Shown here one piece after another: positions 40,223 to 48,507 of a DNA stretch of 64,000 bases. Position 1 is the stretch's first letter. Each line of letters begins with the position of its first letter. The notes beneath the pieces are model-generated. The model saw nothing but the letters and a program-made list of their open reading frames with translations. It made no database searches and was not told where the DNA came from. The DNA comes from a virus. Where the stretch lies: positions 1 through 64,000 of the IMG/VR virus record IMGVR_UViG_3300045020_000106; one strand, given 5' to 3'. The translations under genes were made by a program, and so were the position numbers.

Positions 40223-40468
40223 TTACGCAGCGATGCGAGATGCTTCCACGGGAGCGACAATATGCGCAAGGCATTGGCTATGGACGTAGCCCTTGCCTTT
40301 CGGGTTGTCTTGATGGAAGCGCGCACTGTAGCCAATCGTCTTCTGGCAAAAGCGACAGTGCGACACAGCGATGGCGTGCCGTTGGCGGCAGGCATCGTGC
40401 TCGCAGTTGTTCAGGCAGAGGATAAATTCGCTGCCCGTTTCTGACGTGACGTTCAGAGTTGCCAACAT
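40223..40468 (-). CDS. Leftward zinc-binding protein, 81 aa (moron-like)
   Basis: Starts at 40468 (MLATLNVTSETGSEFILCLN). CLNNCEHDACRQRHAIAVSHC, then RFCQKTIGYS, and a late HSQCL form a two-zinc-like cluster. It runs against the surrounding genes, ends 13 nt before a strong leftward terminator, and its start overlaps the region where the rightward 40494 gene begins. That independent unit layout is typical of a moron, a gene added to a phage with its own signals. Function unknown. Confidence 0.6.
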   Translation of the reverse strand: MLATLNVTSETGSEFILCLNNCEHDACRQRHAIAVSHCRFCQKTIGYSARFHQDNPKGKGYVHSQCLAHIVAPVEASRIAA

Positions 40469-40493
40469 GCGCGAGATGCTACCAGTGGCGCAC

Positions 40494-40709
40494 ATGGGAA
40501 ATCTGTTCAATTTTGCTCACCATTCAATTGCTATTGAAACCGCACGCTGTAAGACGAAAGCTTGTGTATGGCCTCCGGTCGAAGGAATGGGATTATGCGC
40601 TCACTGCCTGAAGGATTTGACGTTGGAAGTTTCTCCCATCCCCGCGATTGACCTGCTGGAAATCATTCCCAGAGCGGGGAAGATCGATCGAGGGTACGTA
40701 CGAGCGTAG
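40494..40709 (+). CDS. Hypothetical zinc-site protein, 71 aa
   Basis: The start at 40494 was preferred because the upstream in-frame ATG (40467) overlaps the leftward gene's start codon. Contains CKTKACVWPPVEGMGLCAHC, a clear four-Cys zinc site, then a hydrophobic tail. Ribosome sites are weak for both starts. Confidence 0.5.
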   Translation: MGNLFNFAHHSIAIETARCKTKACVWPPVEGMGLCAHCLKDLTLEVSPIPAIDLLEIIPRAGKIDRGYVRA

Positions 40710-40711
40710 AT

Positions 40712-40990
40712 ATGCTGCTATCTGGCCTAAGCCGAAGGGCATTCTTCTCGAAACTGCTAATCGGTATTCCGGTTCTGGCGATGGGCCAGAAGGCCGTCAT
40801 GAGCGGGAATCGAGCGGTGATTTGTGACAGTGAATCGGTGCTCTGTCCCAATGGTCATAAAACCTGCCGCATCATCGACGCGCCCTTGGTGGTGGGAAAT
40901 GACAATCGAGAATATCCGGATCAGGCGCAACTGTTTGGCTTTCATGTGCTGAGATGCAGTGAGTGCCACGTCTTGTTTACCCGTGAGTAG
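40712..40990 (+). CDS. Exported protein with apparent Tat signal and zinc site, 92 aa
   Basis: MLLSGLSRRAFFSKLLIGIP contains S-R-R-A-F-F, a twin-arginine motif, followed by a weakly hydrophobic helix (LLIGIPVLAMGQKA). The mature part has CPNGHKTC and CSECHVLF, a four-Cys site. Tat export moves folded, often metal-loaded proteins, which fits a zinc site. Starts 2 nt after the previous gene. Confidence 0.5.
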   Translation: MLLSGLSRRAFFSKLLIGIPVLAMGQKAVMSGNRAVICDSESVLCPNGHKTCRIIDAPLVVGNDNREYPDQAQLFGFHVLRCSECHVLFTRE

Positions 40991-40999
40991 AGAGGGCTT

Positions 41000-41392
41000 A
41001 TGACTCAGGTCAATCCAAAGGTATCGAACATTGCTCTGAACGCCAAAGGTGGGGCGCTGACCAACATCACCCTAACCATCATGGCGTCCAAGGTCGAAGT
41101 CATCGAAGACCCCAACTTCAACGGCGGAGTGCAGCAAGGGCTGACCGGCTTCTACATTGACACACAACCCCCACAGTCCACTCTGATTCCAAGCCCGGCA
41201 CAACAGCAAACCTGGCTACCAGCCAACAACGGGCAAACCGGACACGCCTATGAGCCCATCATCTTCGGCGGAACCGACGGGCGCGTGCATGGCGGAGAAG
41301 GCAATTACGTCGGCGCACAGGGAACCGTCATCCTGCAGTTGACGACGAATTCCGAAAACCCTGGCGGCGTGCTTTTGGTCGAGTGGCCTTAG
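41000..41392 (+). CDS. Structural-type hypothetical protein, 130 aa
   Basis: GAGAGGGCTT before the ATG. Beta-rich, Gly/Asn/Thr-rich (ALTNITLTIMASKVEVIEDP, GAQGTVILQLTTNSENPGGV), soluble, no motif. Just upstream of the portal module; a minor head or decoration protein is possible. Confidence 0.55.
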   Translation: MTQVNPKVSNIALNAKGGALTNITLTIMASKVEVIEDPNFNGGVQQGLTGFYIDTQPPQSTLIPSPAQQQTWLPANNGQTGHAYEPIIFGGTDGRVHGGEGNYVGAQGTVILQLTTNSENPGGVLLVEWP

Positions 41393-41396
41393 AGTT

Positions 41397-41657
41397 ATGA
41401 GATTCCCCTTTGTATCTCGCGGCCGTTACGACGAACTGAAGCAGCGCCTGGATGCCAGCGAAGCCGAGCGCGCGAAACTCCTCGAAGCCCTTCTATTGAA
41501 ACCGGAAGAGAAGCGAGAAGAGAAGAAAGAAACTTCGCGAGAATCCACCGCGGATTACTCTGACGCGGACCCGTTCAGCCGCGCCGAACGGCGATTTTAT
41601 AACGCGGTGAAAAGGGGCCCAATCCCCGATAAGTTCAAGGTTCGACTCCACGGATGA
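41397..41657 (+). CDS. Hypothetical charged protein, 86 aa
   Basis: N-terminal coiled coil (YDELKQRLDASEAERAKLLE), an extremely charged Glu/Lys linker and a basic C-terminus. The stop overlaps the portal ATG (ATGA), implying coupled expression with the head module. Confidence 0.6.
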   Translation: MRFPFVSRGRYDELKQRLDASEAERAKLLEALLLKPEEKREEKKETSRESTADYSDADPFSRAERRFYNAVKRGPIPDKFKVRLHG

Positions 41658-44218
41658 GCGCTCCAAGCGTAATGCCAAATCTCGGGGCAGAAGATCCCGC
41701 CAAAAGTGTGACTGCCACCAACCCGGATAATCCCTCGCAATATGGGCCGGAGGAACAGTCTCCCTTCTCCATGAGCGGCGTGTCGGAGGCTGACGCCAAA
41801 AGACTCGTCGACATCATTACCGACTACCGCAATAGCTGGGCCCAGGATCGGTTGGAACGCATTCAGCAGTGGACGCAAAACGTATTCTACTGGCGCGGCA
41901 TTCAAGTCATCGGCTGGGACTCAACCACGAATTGCTGGTATGACGCGTTGGCCTTCTCCCGTAGCCAGGGCGACTCCGGCGAAGATACCGATCTGGAACG
42001 CTGGATCAATCCTCTGACGTTAATGTTTTGCAATGTCTTCACCGGGCAGATGGGCCGCGTCATTCCCAAGACCGTTGTCAAACCGCAAAACGCCGATCCG
42101 GGATTAAAAGACACGGTGACGGCCAAAGCGGCTCGCGAGGCTCTGGAAATCATCGAGCGAGAGAATCAGATGCGCAAACTGATTCGCTCCATATGGGAGA
42201 TGCTCTACCTCTTCGGATCGTATTTCCGTCATACACGCGCGGTCATTGACGGCAACATGTTTGGCTACGATGAAGAGGCAGTCTTTGAGGACATGGAGAT
42301 TGCCACCGGGCCGCATTACAAGTGCCCGAACTGCGGCATGGAATCCCCAGCGACAAGTTCTGAGGGTACAACGTGTCCGAATTGCGGGGCGTTCCTGGGA
42401 CAAGAAAGCTTCTACGCCGCCGGCGAGGGAAATCGATTAAGCCTGAAGCAATCCGGCACCAAGAAAATTCCGCGCGCCGGAGTGAAATGGACCCTGCACT
42501 CTCCGCTGGAAATTGACTGCGACCCCAAAGCAGCGGGCGATAACCCACTAAGTAAGACGCCGATTCTCTGCAAAGATATCGAAATTGACTTCGGCGAAGC
42601 CTGCCGGATGTTTCCCAAGTTCCGCGACAGTATCCAGCCGGGCGCGGAAACCAGCACTACACCGAATGCCGCAGTAGAAAAGATCGCCCGCCTGGATACA
42701 GTCAGTGCCTTGGGTGGGATTACCGCCGATAATAGTTTAGCGAACCCCACTTACTCTGAAGTGTGGATGACGGTCAACTCTTTCTATCACCCATTGAGTA
42801 ACTCTAATACAGACTGGGCTTTTGCCGAGAGGATGGAAAAACAATTCCCCGATGGATTAAAGCTTTCCATGGTAGGGGAAATTACCGTAGATATCCGTGA
42901 GGCAAGTCTCACCAAGGAATGGAGTCACTCTGCCCTGTACATCAATCAGGGTGTGTATTGCAACGCGTTAGCCAATACCGCCGTCAGTTTTAATGCGCGA
43001 TTCAACCGCACGATGTGGATTCTCGACGATTGGGCTTCACGCGCGGCTCTGGGGCTGAACCTGGCAGATGCGGCTTGCGTTGACACCGAGAAGATGAGTG
43101 GCAAGAGGGTTCCAGCGGGAACCTTAACCCCTGTGCCTATGAAGGTCAACGGGGAACCTCGTCCGATGTCGGAAAAGATCATGCACGCCGATCTCCCGAT
43201 TAACCCGGCTCTGTGGAATTACCCGATGATGCTGCTGACGTTTGCCGAGTTGATCATGGGCATCCCTCGCCAGTTGGCCGGACAAGGGACACAGGACGAT
43301 GTCGAGACTTTGGGTGGTCAACAACTTCAATTATCACGGGCGTCGACGACCCTGAAACCGTATTTCGAGAACGTGAAAGATGAGCACGCCTGTGCCAGTT
43401 CAAACGCAATCTACTGGCTCAAGAAATTGATGGAAACCGGGGCGGTCAAAAAGATCAGCCAAGTAATCGAAGAGCGCGGCGGAGCCTTCCAGAACAAGGA
43501 AGTCGATTGGTCGGAGATGGACGGCAACGTCTCCATCTATCAGGATGAAGATCAAGACTTACCAGTTTCCCCAGAAGAGTTACGCACGGCCGTGCAGATG
43601 ATCTTCCAGGAAGTCAGCAAGAACAATCCAGCGGCGATTGCCTGGATGGATGTACCGGAGAATCAAAACCTTGCTGTCAGTGCGTTGGTGCCGGGAAGCA
43701 TTATCCCTGACGAAGCGCAGCAGTTGAAAACCGAGAACGACTTCCAGACCATCGTGGACCAGGGGATGCAGTTGAAACAAGGGCCGAACGGTTCTCTCTC
43801 AATGCAGTTACCGGTTCACCCGGAGAAGTACGAGAACTTCCCGATTGCAAAACAAATCTGGCAGCGCTCGATGTTAACGCACTACGAATTGAGAATCGAG
43901 CAGGCCGACAAGTGGATCGCCCTCAATGCCTATTGGGAAGCATTGAACGATGCCGATACAGCGGTCGGACAGGATCAAGCCCAGCGGCAAATGAAAGTCA
44001 CGGCTGCGGGTCAACCTACCAAGCCTGGGCCTGACCCACAGGTACAAGGCGAGATGCAGGAAGTGATGCAAGCAGCTCGCATCGCACTTGCGAAACTCGT
44101 CCAGTTCACGAATGTCGATCCTGCCCTGACCGGCGGATTGAAAGATCAAGTGGCATCCGCCAAGGAAGTGGTGGATACGGCGGTAGATGCCGCGAAGTTA
44201 ATGAATGGAGGAAAGTAA
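41654..44218 (+). CDS. Portal protein with inserted zinc ribbon
   Basis: 854 aa. Position (before scaffold and capsid), size and sequence character match large podovirus-type portals: a helical start with SWAQDRLERIQQWTQNVFYW, ERENQMRKLIRSIWEMLYLF and a later IMGIPRQLAGQGTQDDVETL. The protein forms the dodecameric DNA gate and docks the terminase. Around residues 222-250, CPNCGMESPATSSEGTTCPN then C-G-A-F forms a rubredoxin/zinc-ribbon knuckle pair, an insertion not usual in portals. The C-terminal ~100 residues are helical. The gene after it overlaps its stop (TAATG). Confidence 0.8.
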   Translation: MSAPSVMPNLGAEDPAKSVTATNPDNPSQYGPEEQSPFSMSGVSEADAKRLVDIITDYRNSWAQDRLERIQQWTQNVFYWRGIQVIGWDSTTNCWYDALAFSRSQGDSGEDTDLERWINPLTLMFCNVFTGQMGRVIPKTVVKPQNADPGLKDTVTAKAAREALEIIERENQMRKLIRSIWEMLYLFGSYFRHTRAVIDGNMFGYDEEAVFEDMEIATGPHYKCPNCGMESPATSSEGTTCPNCGAFLGQESFYAAGEGNRLSLKQSGTKKIPRAGVKWTLHSPLEIDCDPKAAGDNPLSKTPILCKDIEIDFGEACRMFPKFRDSIQPGAETSTTPNAAVEKIARLDTVSALGGITADNSLANPTYSEVWMTVNSFYHPLSNSNTDWAFAERMEKQFPDGLKLSMVGEITVDIREASLTKEWSHSALYINQGVYCNALANTAVSFNARFNRTMWILDDWASRAALGLNLADAACVDTEKMSGKRVPAGTLTPVPMKVNGEPRPMSEKIMHADLPINPALWNYPMMLLTFAELIMGIPRQLAGQGTQDDVETLGGQQLQLSRASTTLKPYFENVKDEHACASSNAIYWLKKLMETGAVKKISQVIEERGGAFQNKEVDWSEMDGNVSIYQDEDQDLPVSPEELRTAVQMIFQEVSKNNPAAIAWMDVPENQNLAVSALVPGSIIPDEAQQLKTENDFQTIVDQGMQLKQGPNGSLSMQLPVHPEKYENFPIAKQIWQRSMLTHYELRIEQADKWIALNAYWEALNDADTAVGQDQAQRQMKVTAAGQPTKPGPDPQVQGEMQEVMQAARIALAKLVQFTNVDPALTGGLKDQVASAKEVVDTAVDAAKLMNGGK

Positions 44219-44571
44219 TGCCGATAGAAAATGAAGTTACTGCGAAATGGGGAGGTCATATCTATCAAGTTAATCCTCCCATGACTCGCGAGGAAATGGC
44301 CGATATGCGTAAGCGCTGCGGCCTTGTTCCTGCAACGTTCCACTATCAAGACCCGACGCCGGACATGCAAACCGATGCCTTGTGGAATGCCATCTGGAAC
44401 GAAATCAAGACGTGGGACATCAACGTCCCAACGGAGTACCAAGGATATTGCGGGGCGACTGGGAATCACGCTACTGCGATCTACCTGGCAGTCCGTGAGC
44501 ATATCGAACGCCAAATCACGCAAGTAGCAGAGCAAATCGCACCCCGTTTTGTTGCCAAGGAGAATGAATAG
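44218..44571 (+). CDS. Hypothetical protein between portal and scaffold, 117 aa
   Basis: TAATG overlap with the portal. Mixed alpha/beta, Trp-rich (WNAIWNEIKTWDINVP), two cysteines. A head-assembly accessory role is likely from position only. Confidence 0.6.
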   Translation: MPIENEVTAKWGGHIYQVNPPMTREEMADMRKRCGLVPATFHYQDPTPDMQTDALWNAIWNEIKTWDINVPTEYQGYCGATGNHATAIYLAVREHIERQITQVAEQIAPRFVAKENE

Positions 44572-44573
44572 TC

Positions 44574-46169
44574 ATGCCTGAAACCGTAGCGCCTGTCACA
44601 CCCGCAGCTCCAGCAGCACCCGCACCAGCGGCTCCTGTCAGTGCCGCACCCGTAGCACCAACTCCCGTTACCCCTGCGGCTCCCGCAGCCCCAGCGGTTT
44701 ACGATGCAAAGTCCTCTGCGACTCCACCGAAGAACACCGACTATCCCGATAACGCCGATGGTCAGGCTTCTTTCATGGAAGCCAATGCAGAGTGGGAACT
44801 ATCTCATCCCGAAGAAGCGTCCAAACTTCGAAAGCCGGTAGACGCCGAAGCAGCCGCAGAGCCTGTGGCCGAACCCGCTAAGGTCGAGGAGCAAAAGACC
44901 GAACCGGAGAAGGTTGTTGCAACTCCCGCAGCGATTGATTCCTGGTTATCCGACACTCCGGAACTCAAAGCAGTATTCGACCAGCACCCAGAGAAACTGT
45001 CGCAGATTATGGAGATGGCGCGCAGCGTCGAAGCGGCTAAACCCATTCTGGACATTGTCGGCACCAAGGAAGAAGCGGAATTCGCCGTCGATCACGCGAA
45101 TCGATTGGTTTCCCTTCAGAGCAATTGGATGCTGGCTGCGGAAGATCCTGAAATGGCGACAGCCGCATGGGATCAGACTGTCGAGATGTTCAAGGAACGG
45201 GACGCGGAAGGAAAAGAAGTCCTCGAAAACGGCAAGCCGAAACTGGCCGCCGACTTCAAGCCGTTTGTCACGGCGGCCGCGAACGCTGCGATCGGCCCTC
45301 TGGTAGAAGCCGCAAAATCGAGGATGGATGCCCTGAAGGCCAAACTCGCCGGAAGTTATCCGAACGACGAAGCGCGGCAGGTGGATGAAGACGCGCTTGA
45401 GCAAGCCGACTACGCGATGAAAGGCTTCCAGTTTGTGTTGGCGGAATTGTCGCATACCGACGACGGCCCACAACTGCCCGTCCTTCCACCGGATGCCACA
45501 GAACAGCAAAAGGCATTTCAGAAGCACCTGGAGGAAGAGCAGAAGAAAGTCGACGCCAACAAGGGCAAGCAGTCCACGGCAGAGCGCAAAGCCGCGCAAG
45601 CGAAGCTCGACCGGGAAGTCGATGGAGAATGGTCAAACTCGATTCGCAACTATATCGAGACCAACATTCAGGCCATGGAAGACCGTGGGGAATACATTCC
45701 ACGGATTGTGATTGAAGATAAGTGGATCAATCCCAATACGGGGCAAGCCGGGAAGAACACCGCCTTTGGCATGAAACTGTACTTACAGTTGAATGACAAA
45801 ATCTATGGCAACCCGGTCCATCGCGCAAAACTCGCCAACTTGCAGGCCCAGAGAGCGAACGGCAAGGCGGCGCGCATCGCAGAATTGACTCGCCTGCAAA
45901 GTCTTTACCTTCCGGCACTGTTCAATGCGGAAGTGAAGCGGATTCAGGATAGTGTGCGCGGGAGTGGCAAAAAGAAACCAGCGCCGACGACAGCTCGGGT
46001 TGAGCCGACCACGTCTGCTACAGTAGTTCCATCGGCAATGGATGACAAGCAAGTCCGTGCCTGGGCGGAAGGGGAAGCCAAGAAAGACCCGAGCTTCGCT
46101 TCCATGTCCGTATCCCAGCGCGAAGAGACGATTTTAGACTTCATGCTCCGCAGGCAATTCAAAGGGTAA
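44574..46169 (+). CDS. Scaffolding-like capsid assembly protein, 531 aa
   Basis: Directly before the major capsid gene. The first ~55 residues are almost only Pro, Ala, Val and Thr (VTPAAPAAPAPAAPV), followed by an acidic, helical, low-Cys body with coiled-coil stretches (KHLEEEQKKVDANKGKQSTA). A basic segment (KKKPAPTTARVE) and a short conserved-looking helix (SMSVSQREETILDFMLRR) lie at the end. Disordered N-terminus, acidic helices and a C-terminal helix are hallmarks of scaffolding proteins, whose C-terminus contacts the capsid protein. Confidence 0.7.
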   Translation: MPETVAPVTPAAPAAPAPAAPVSAAPVAPTPVTPAAPAAPAVYDAKSSATPPKNTDYPDNADGQASFMEANAEWELSHPEEASKLRKPVDAEAAAEPVAEPAKVEEQKTEPEKVVATPAAIDSWLSDTPELKAVFDQHPEKLSQIMEMARSVEAAKPILDIVGTKEEAEFAVDHANRLVSLQSNWMLAAEDPEMATAAWDQTVEMFKERDAEGKEVLENGKPKLAADFKPFVTAAANAAIGPLVEAAKSRMDALKAKLAGSYPNDEARQVDEDALEQADYAMKGFQFVLAELSHTDDGPQLPVLPPDATEQQKAFQKHLEEEQKKVDANKGKQSTAERKAAQAKLDREVDGEWSNSIRNYIETNIQAMEDRGEYIPRIVIEDKWINPNTGQAGKNTAFGMKLYLQLNDKIYGNPVHRAKLANLQAQRANGKAARIAELTRLQSLYLPALFNAEVKRIQDSVRGSGKKKPAPTTARVEPTTSATVVPSAMDDKQVRAWAEGEAKKDPSFASMSVSQREETILDFMLRRQFKG

Positions 46170-46178
46170 CTCCTCGTC

Positions 46179-46197
46179 CGCGCCCTTCGTTGGCGCG
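46179..46197 (+). promoter_or_regulatory. Short hairpin upstream of the capsid gene
   Basis: CGCGCC (46179-46184) pairs with GGCGCG (46192-46197), loop 7 nt, in the 80-nt gap before the capsid gene. No T-tract follows. It could protect the capsid mRNA 5' end after processing and help set the high capsid-to-scaffold ratio. Confidence 0.4.
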
Positions 46198-46249
46198 CAA
46201 CCGTAAAGCAGGGCCAATCTAACCATTTATTGCGGAGAGGAGCTAACCC

Positions 46250-47545
46250 ATGCCCGCACCCAATTTCACGACTGCGCAGAGTCAACTACCCATTATGTTG
46301 CAGGTGGTTGATAGCGCAGTGGCAAAATCCCAGAATCTTGATAAAGGGATCGATAAGCGCTTTCAGGCGGCTTCGACCAAAGATATGGGCAAAGAGAAAT
46401 ATCGTCACCCGATTCAGTTCGATGAAGGTGGTCAGCCTGGTTCCTACGATCCTGATGGCGGACCTTACTTCACCGGTACGGGACCGGAATACAACCAGTT
46501 CCTTGTGGTCCCCATTCCTATCCTGATGTCGTTCGGCGCCACGGAACTATTGGAGCGCATCGAAAAGTCGGATGGCCTGGAGATCATCAAACCGATCAGT
46601 CGCATGGTCGCTGGAGCCAAAGGGAAGATGGCGCACGTCCGCTGCGCACTCGCTCAAGGCTATAACCAGTTCCTGTTGGCAACAGTAGACACCAGCTACG
46701 TTGGCGGAAACACCGTTCAACTCGCCAATTCGCCGTTTGGAAATCGGCTGCTGGACATCAACAATCAGGTGTTGGCAACCGACGCCAGCGGAAACTACAA
46801 CGCGATCGGCACCCCGACGATCCTGGAAAAGTCGAACTCCACTGGCGCGCAGGTCGATACGGTGACCCTGGATGTCGTCCCCGCAGGATTGGTGGCGGGT
46901 TCGTCGTTCCTGTTGAACAACGCTACCTCTGGCGCCCCTCTGGGTCCGCAGGGCATGCAGTACCTCATTTCCACGGCCAACACCCTGGATCTGGACGGTA
47001 TCTCGCGTTCTCTTTCCCAGATGCAGGCGGCAGGCGTGAATGCGAATAACGCGACTCTGACCCTGGGAGTCATTACCGCCCTGAATATGCGGCAAAAACA
47101 GAATGCGGGCCCGGATGAGGATTCCGGCTCACGCTTCTATTACACGCACATCATCCAGCAGGCAACCGCGCAGCAGCTTGGCTTTTCCAAGACCATGCTG
47201 ATTTCGAGCGACGGCAATCAGAAGAACTTCGATATCGCGCCGGATCGCGATGCGAAATGGTACATCGGCAAGCAGGAAGTCGAGATGGATACCATGGCTG
47301 CGATCAACACCCTGTATGACGTGTGCGGCATGTATCTACGCAAAGTCCGGTATCCCGGCAGCCAGAAGTTCCTGCCTGGGATGATTAACGGACTCTGGTG
47401 GCCCCGCACCACGGCCGGCAATCAGTGGACCTCAGAGCGAGATGTTTATTATCAGGACGCATACAACAACTATTGTTCGTTTCCGTGGAGTAACGCGGTT
47501 GCCAACAATCTTGGTATCAGTCCCTCAATGGCGGTAGCGATTTAA
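46250..47545 (+). CDS. Major capsid protein
   Basis: 431 aa; GGAGAGGAGCTAACCC ribosome site, one of the strongest in the window. Follows portal and scaffold. Starts MPAPNFTTAQSQLPIMLQVV. Long helix-strand core, E-loop-like and P-domain-like segments (GSRFYYTHIIQQATAQQLGF, YIGKQEVEMDTMAAINTLYD) and a C-terminal WPRTTAGNQWTSERDVYYQD, consistent with an HK97-fold shell protein. Identification rests on position and general character, not a direct family match. Confidence 0.75.
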   Translation: MPAPNFTTAQSQLPIMLQVVDSAVAKSQNLDKGIDKRFQAASTKDMGKEKYRHPIQFDEGGQPGSYDPDGGPYFTGTGPEYNQFLVVPIPILMSFGATELLERIEKSDGLEIIKPISRMVAGAKGKMAHVRCALAQGYNQFLLATVDTSYVGGNTVQLANSPFGNRLLDINNQVLATDASGNYNAIGTPTILEKSNSTGAQVDTVTLDVVPAGLVAGSSFLLNNATSGAPLGPQGMQYLISTANTLDLDGISRSLSQMQAAGVNANNATLTLGVITALNMRQKQNAGPDEDSGSRFYYTHIIQQATAQQLGFSKTMLISSDGNQKNFDIAPDRDAKWYIGKQEVEMDTMAAINTLYDVCGMYLRKVRYPGSQKFLPGMINGLWWPRTTAGNQWTSERDVYYQDAYNNYCSFPWSNAVANNLGISPSMAVAI

Positions 47546-47562
47546 AGTAACATCATCTACTA

Positions 47563-47597
47563 TGGTGGATGGGTTATGTATTATTACCTATCCACCA
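47563..47597 (+). promoter_or_regulatory. Hairpin after the capsid gene
   Basis: TGGTGGAT (47563-47570) pairs with ATCCACCA (47590-47597), and after one mismatch GGT pairs with ACC. The 11-bp interrupted stem lies 18 nt after the capsid stop, just before the homing-nuclease gene. No T-run follows; partial termination or RNA processing is likely. Confidence 0.5.
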
Positions 47598-47614
47598 ATT
47601 AGATGAGGTTGCCT

Positions 47615-48262
47615 ATGTGGGATTCGGAAGACGTTAAACAGTTGTGGCAAAACCCGGAGTACAGGAAGAAGCAAGTAGAAGTTGATAAAGAAAGAAAACG
47701 CAAAGCTTCAATTGCATTAAAGAAGCACTGGGCTGATCCAGAGAATCGTGCACGTCGTATAGCGGTGATGACATCTCCACATGTACAACGTAGACAAGCT
47801 GCTGCGATGGCGATCCGTTCAAAGGAGCTATGGAAAGATCCGACGTACCGAGCCGCGCAGGGCGCTCACCGTTCGGCATTCGCCAAAACAAGAAGTGGGA
47901 TAACGGCGCCAGGATTCAAGCACGGTCTGTCGCGCACGCCTGAATACCGTGCTTATCATCAAGCCAAGGCGCGGTGTACCAAGATAGATCACCAACATTA
48001 TTCCGAGTACGGCATGCGCGGTATCAAGTTCCTTTTTGCCTCTTTCGAGCAGTTTATTGCTCACATAGGTATGCGACCATCCGCAAAGCATTCGCTCGAC
48101 AGAATCAACAACGACGGACATTACGAAATTGGTAATGTCGCTTGGCGGACGGCGACCGAGCAAGTTATCAATCGCCGAAAAGCGAATAGCAACTGCCGTG
48201 CATGCGGCAAGCTTCTATCGTGTTCCTGTATGGAACCAGAATACGGCTTATCGGCCTGCTGA
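47615..48262 (+). CDS. HNH homing endonuclease (free-standing)
   Basis: 215 aa; the start at 47615 follows GATGAGG. The N-terminal basic repeats (EYRKKQ..., ALKKHWADPENRARRIAV, RSKELWKDPTYR) are NUMOD-like DNA-binding motifs found in homing nucleases. The core AYHQAKARCTKIDHQHYSEY, then HSLDRINNDGHYEIGNVAWR, is the H-x-x-D-R-I-x-N-D-G-H-Y-x-x-G-N-x-R/W-W signature of an HNH subgroup. A C-terminal C-x2-C...C-x-C zinc site follows. It is inserted between the capsid gene and the terminator that probably once closed the capsid operon. The closest intact capsid allele is its likely target. Confidence 0.85.
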   Translation: MWDSEDVKQLWQNPEYRKKQVEVDKERKRKASIALKKHWADPENRARRIAVMTSPHVQRRQAAAMAIRSKELWKDPTYRAAQGAHRSAFAKTRSGITAPGFKHGLSRTPEYRAYHQAKARCTKIDHQHYSEYGMRGIKFLFASFEQFIAHIGMRPSAKHSLDRINNDGHYEIGNVAWRTATEQVINRRKANSNCRACGKLLSCSCMEPEYGLSAC

Positions 48263-48288
48263 TTGTAAAACTGAACTACCTGGGATAG

Positions 48289-48323
48289 CGCCCGGAGTCG
48301 AAAGATTCCGGGCGTATTTTTAT
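48289..48323 (+). terminator. Rho-independent terminator
   Basis: A perfect 8-bp GC-rich stem (CGCCCGGA 48289-48296 with TCCGGGCG 48307-48314, 10-nt loop) followed directly by TATTTTTAT. It ends the capsid/homing-nuclease transcript. The ATG of the next gene (48322) lies in its T-tract. Confidence 0.85.
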
Positions 48324-48507
48324 GGCTGAAGACACGTTAGTCCAGCTAACCACAACCACAGTCGTGAACTATAAAGCGAAAGACGGCTCCATCAAAGAGT
48401 TGCGAGTCATTCAACCGCTCGACCCAACTAAGCGGCGCATGGATATTGATGACATCCGGCTACTCGCCAAAGAGATCTCGAAAGTGTTAAAGGAAGACGC
48501 GCTCTGA
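48322..48507 (+). CDS. Hypothetical protein, 61 aa
   Basis: The ATG is embedded in the T-tract of the upstream terminator and has no ribosome site except the hairpin itself, so read-through transcripts or a leaderless start would be needed. The product is soluble and beta-rich at the start, helical at the end (DDIRLLAKEISKVLKEDA). The stop overlaps the next start (TGATG). Confidence 0.6.
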   Translation: MAEDTLVQLTTTTVVNYKAKDGSIKELRVIQPLDPTKRRMDIDDIRLLAKEISKVLKEDAL

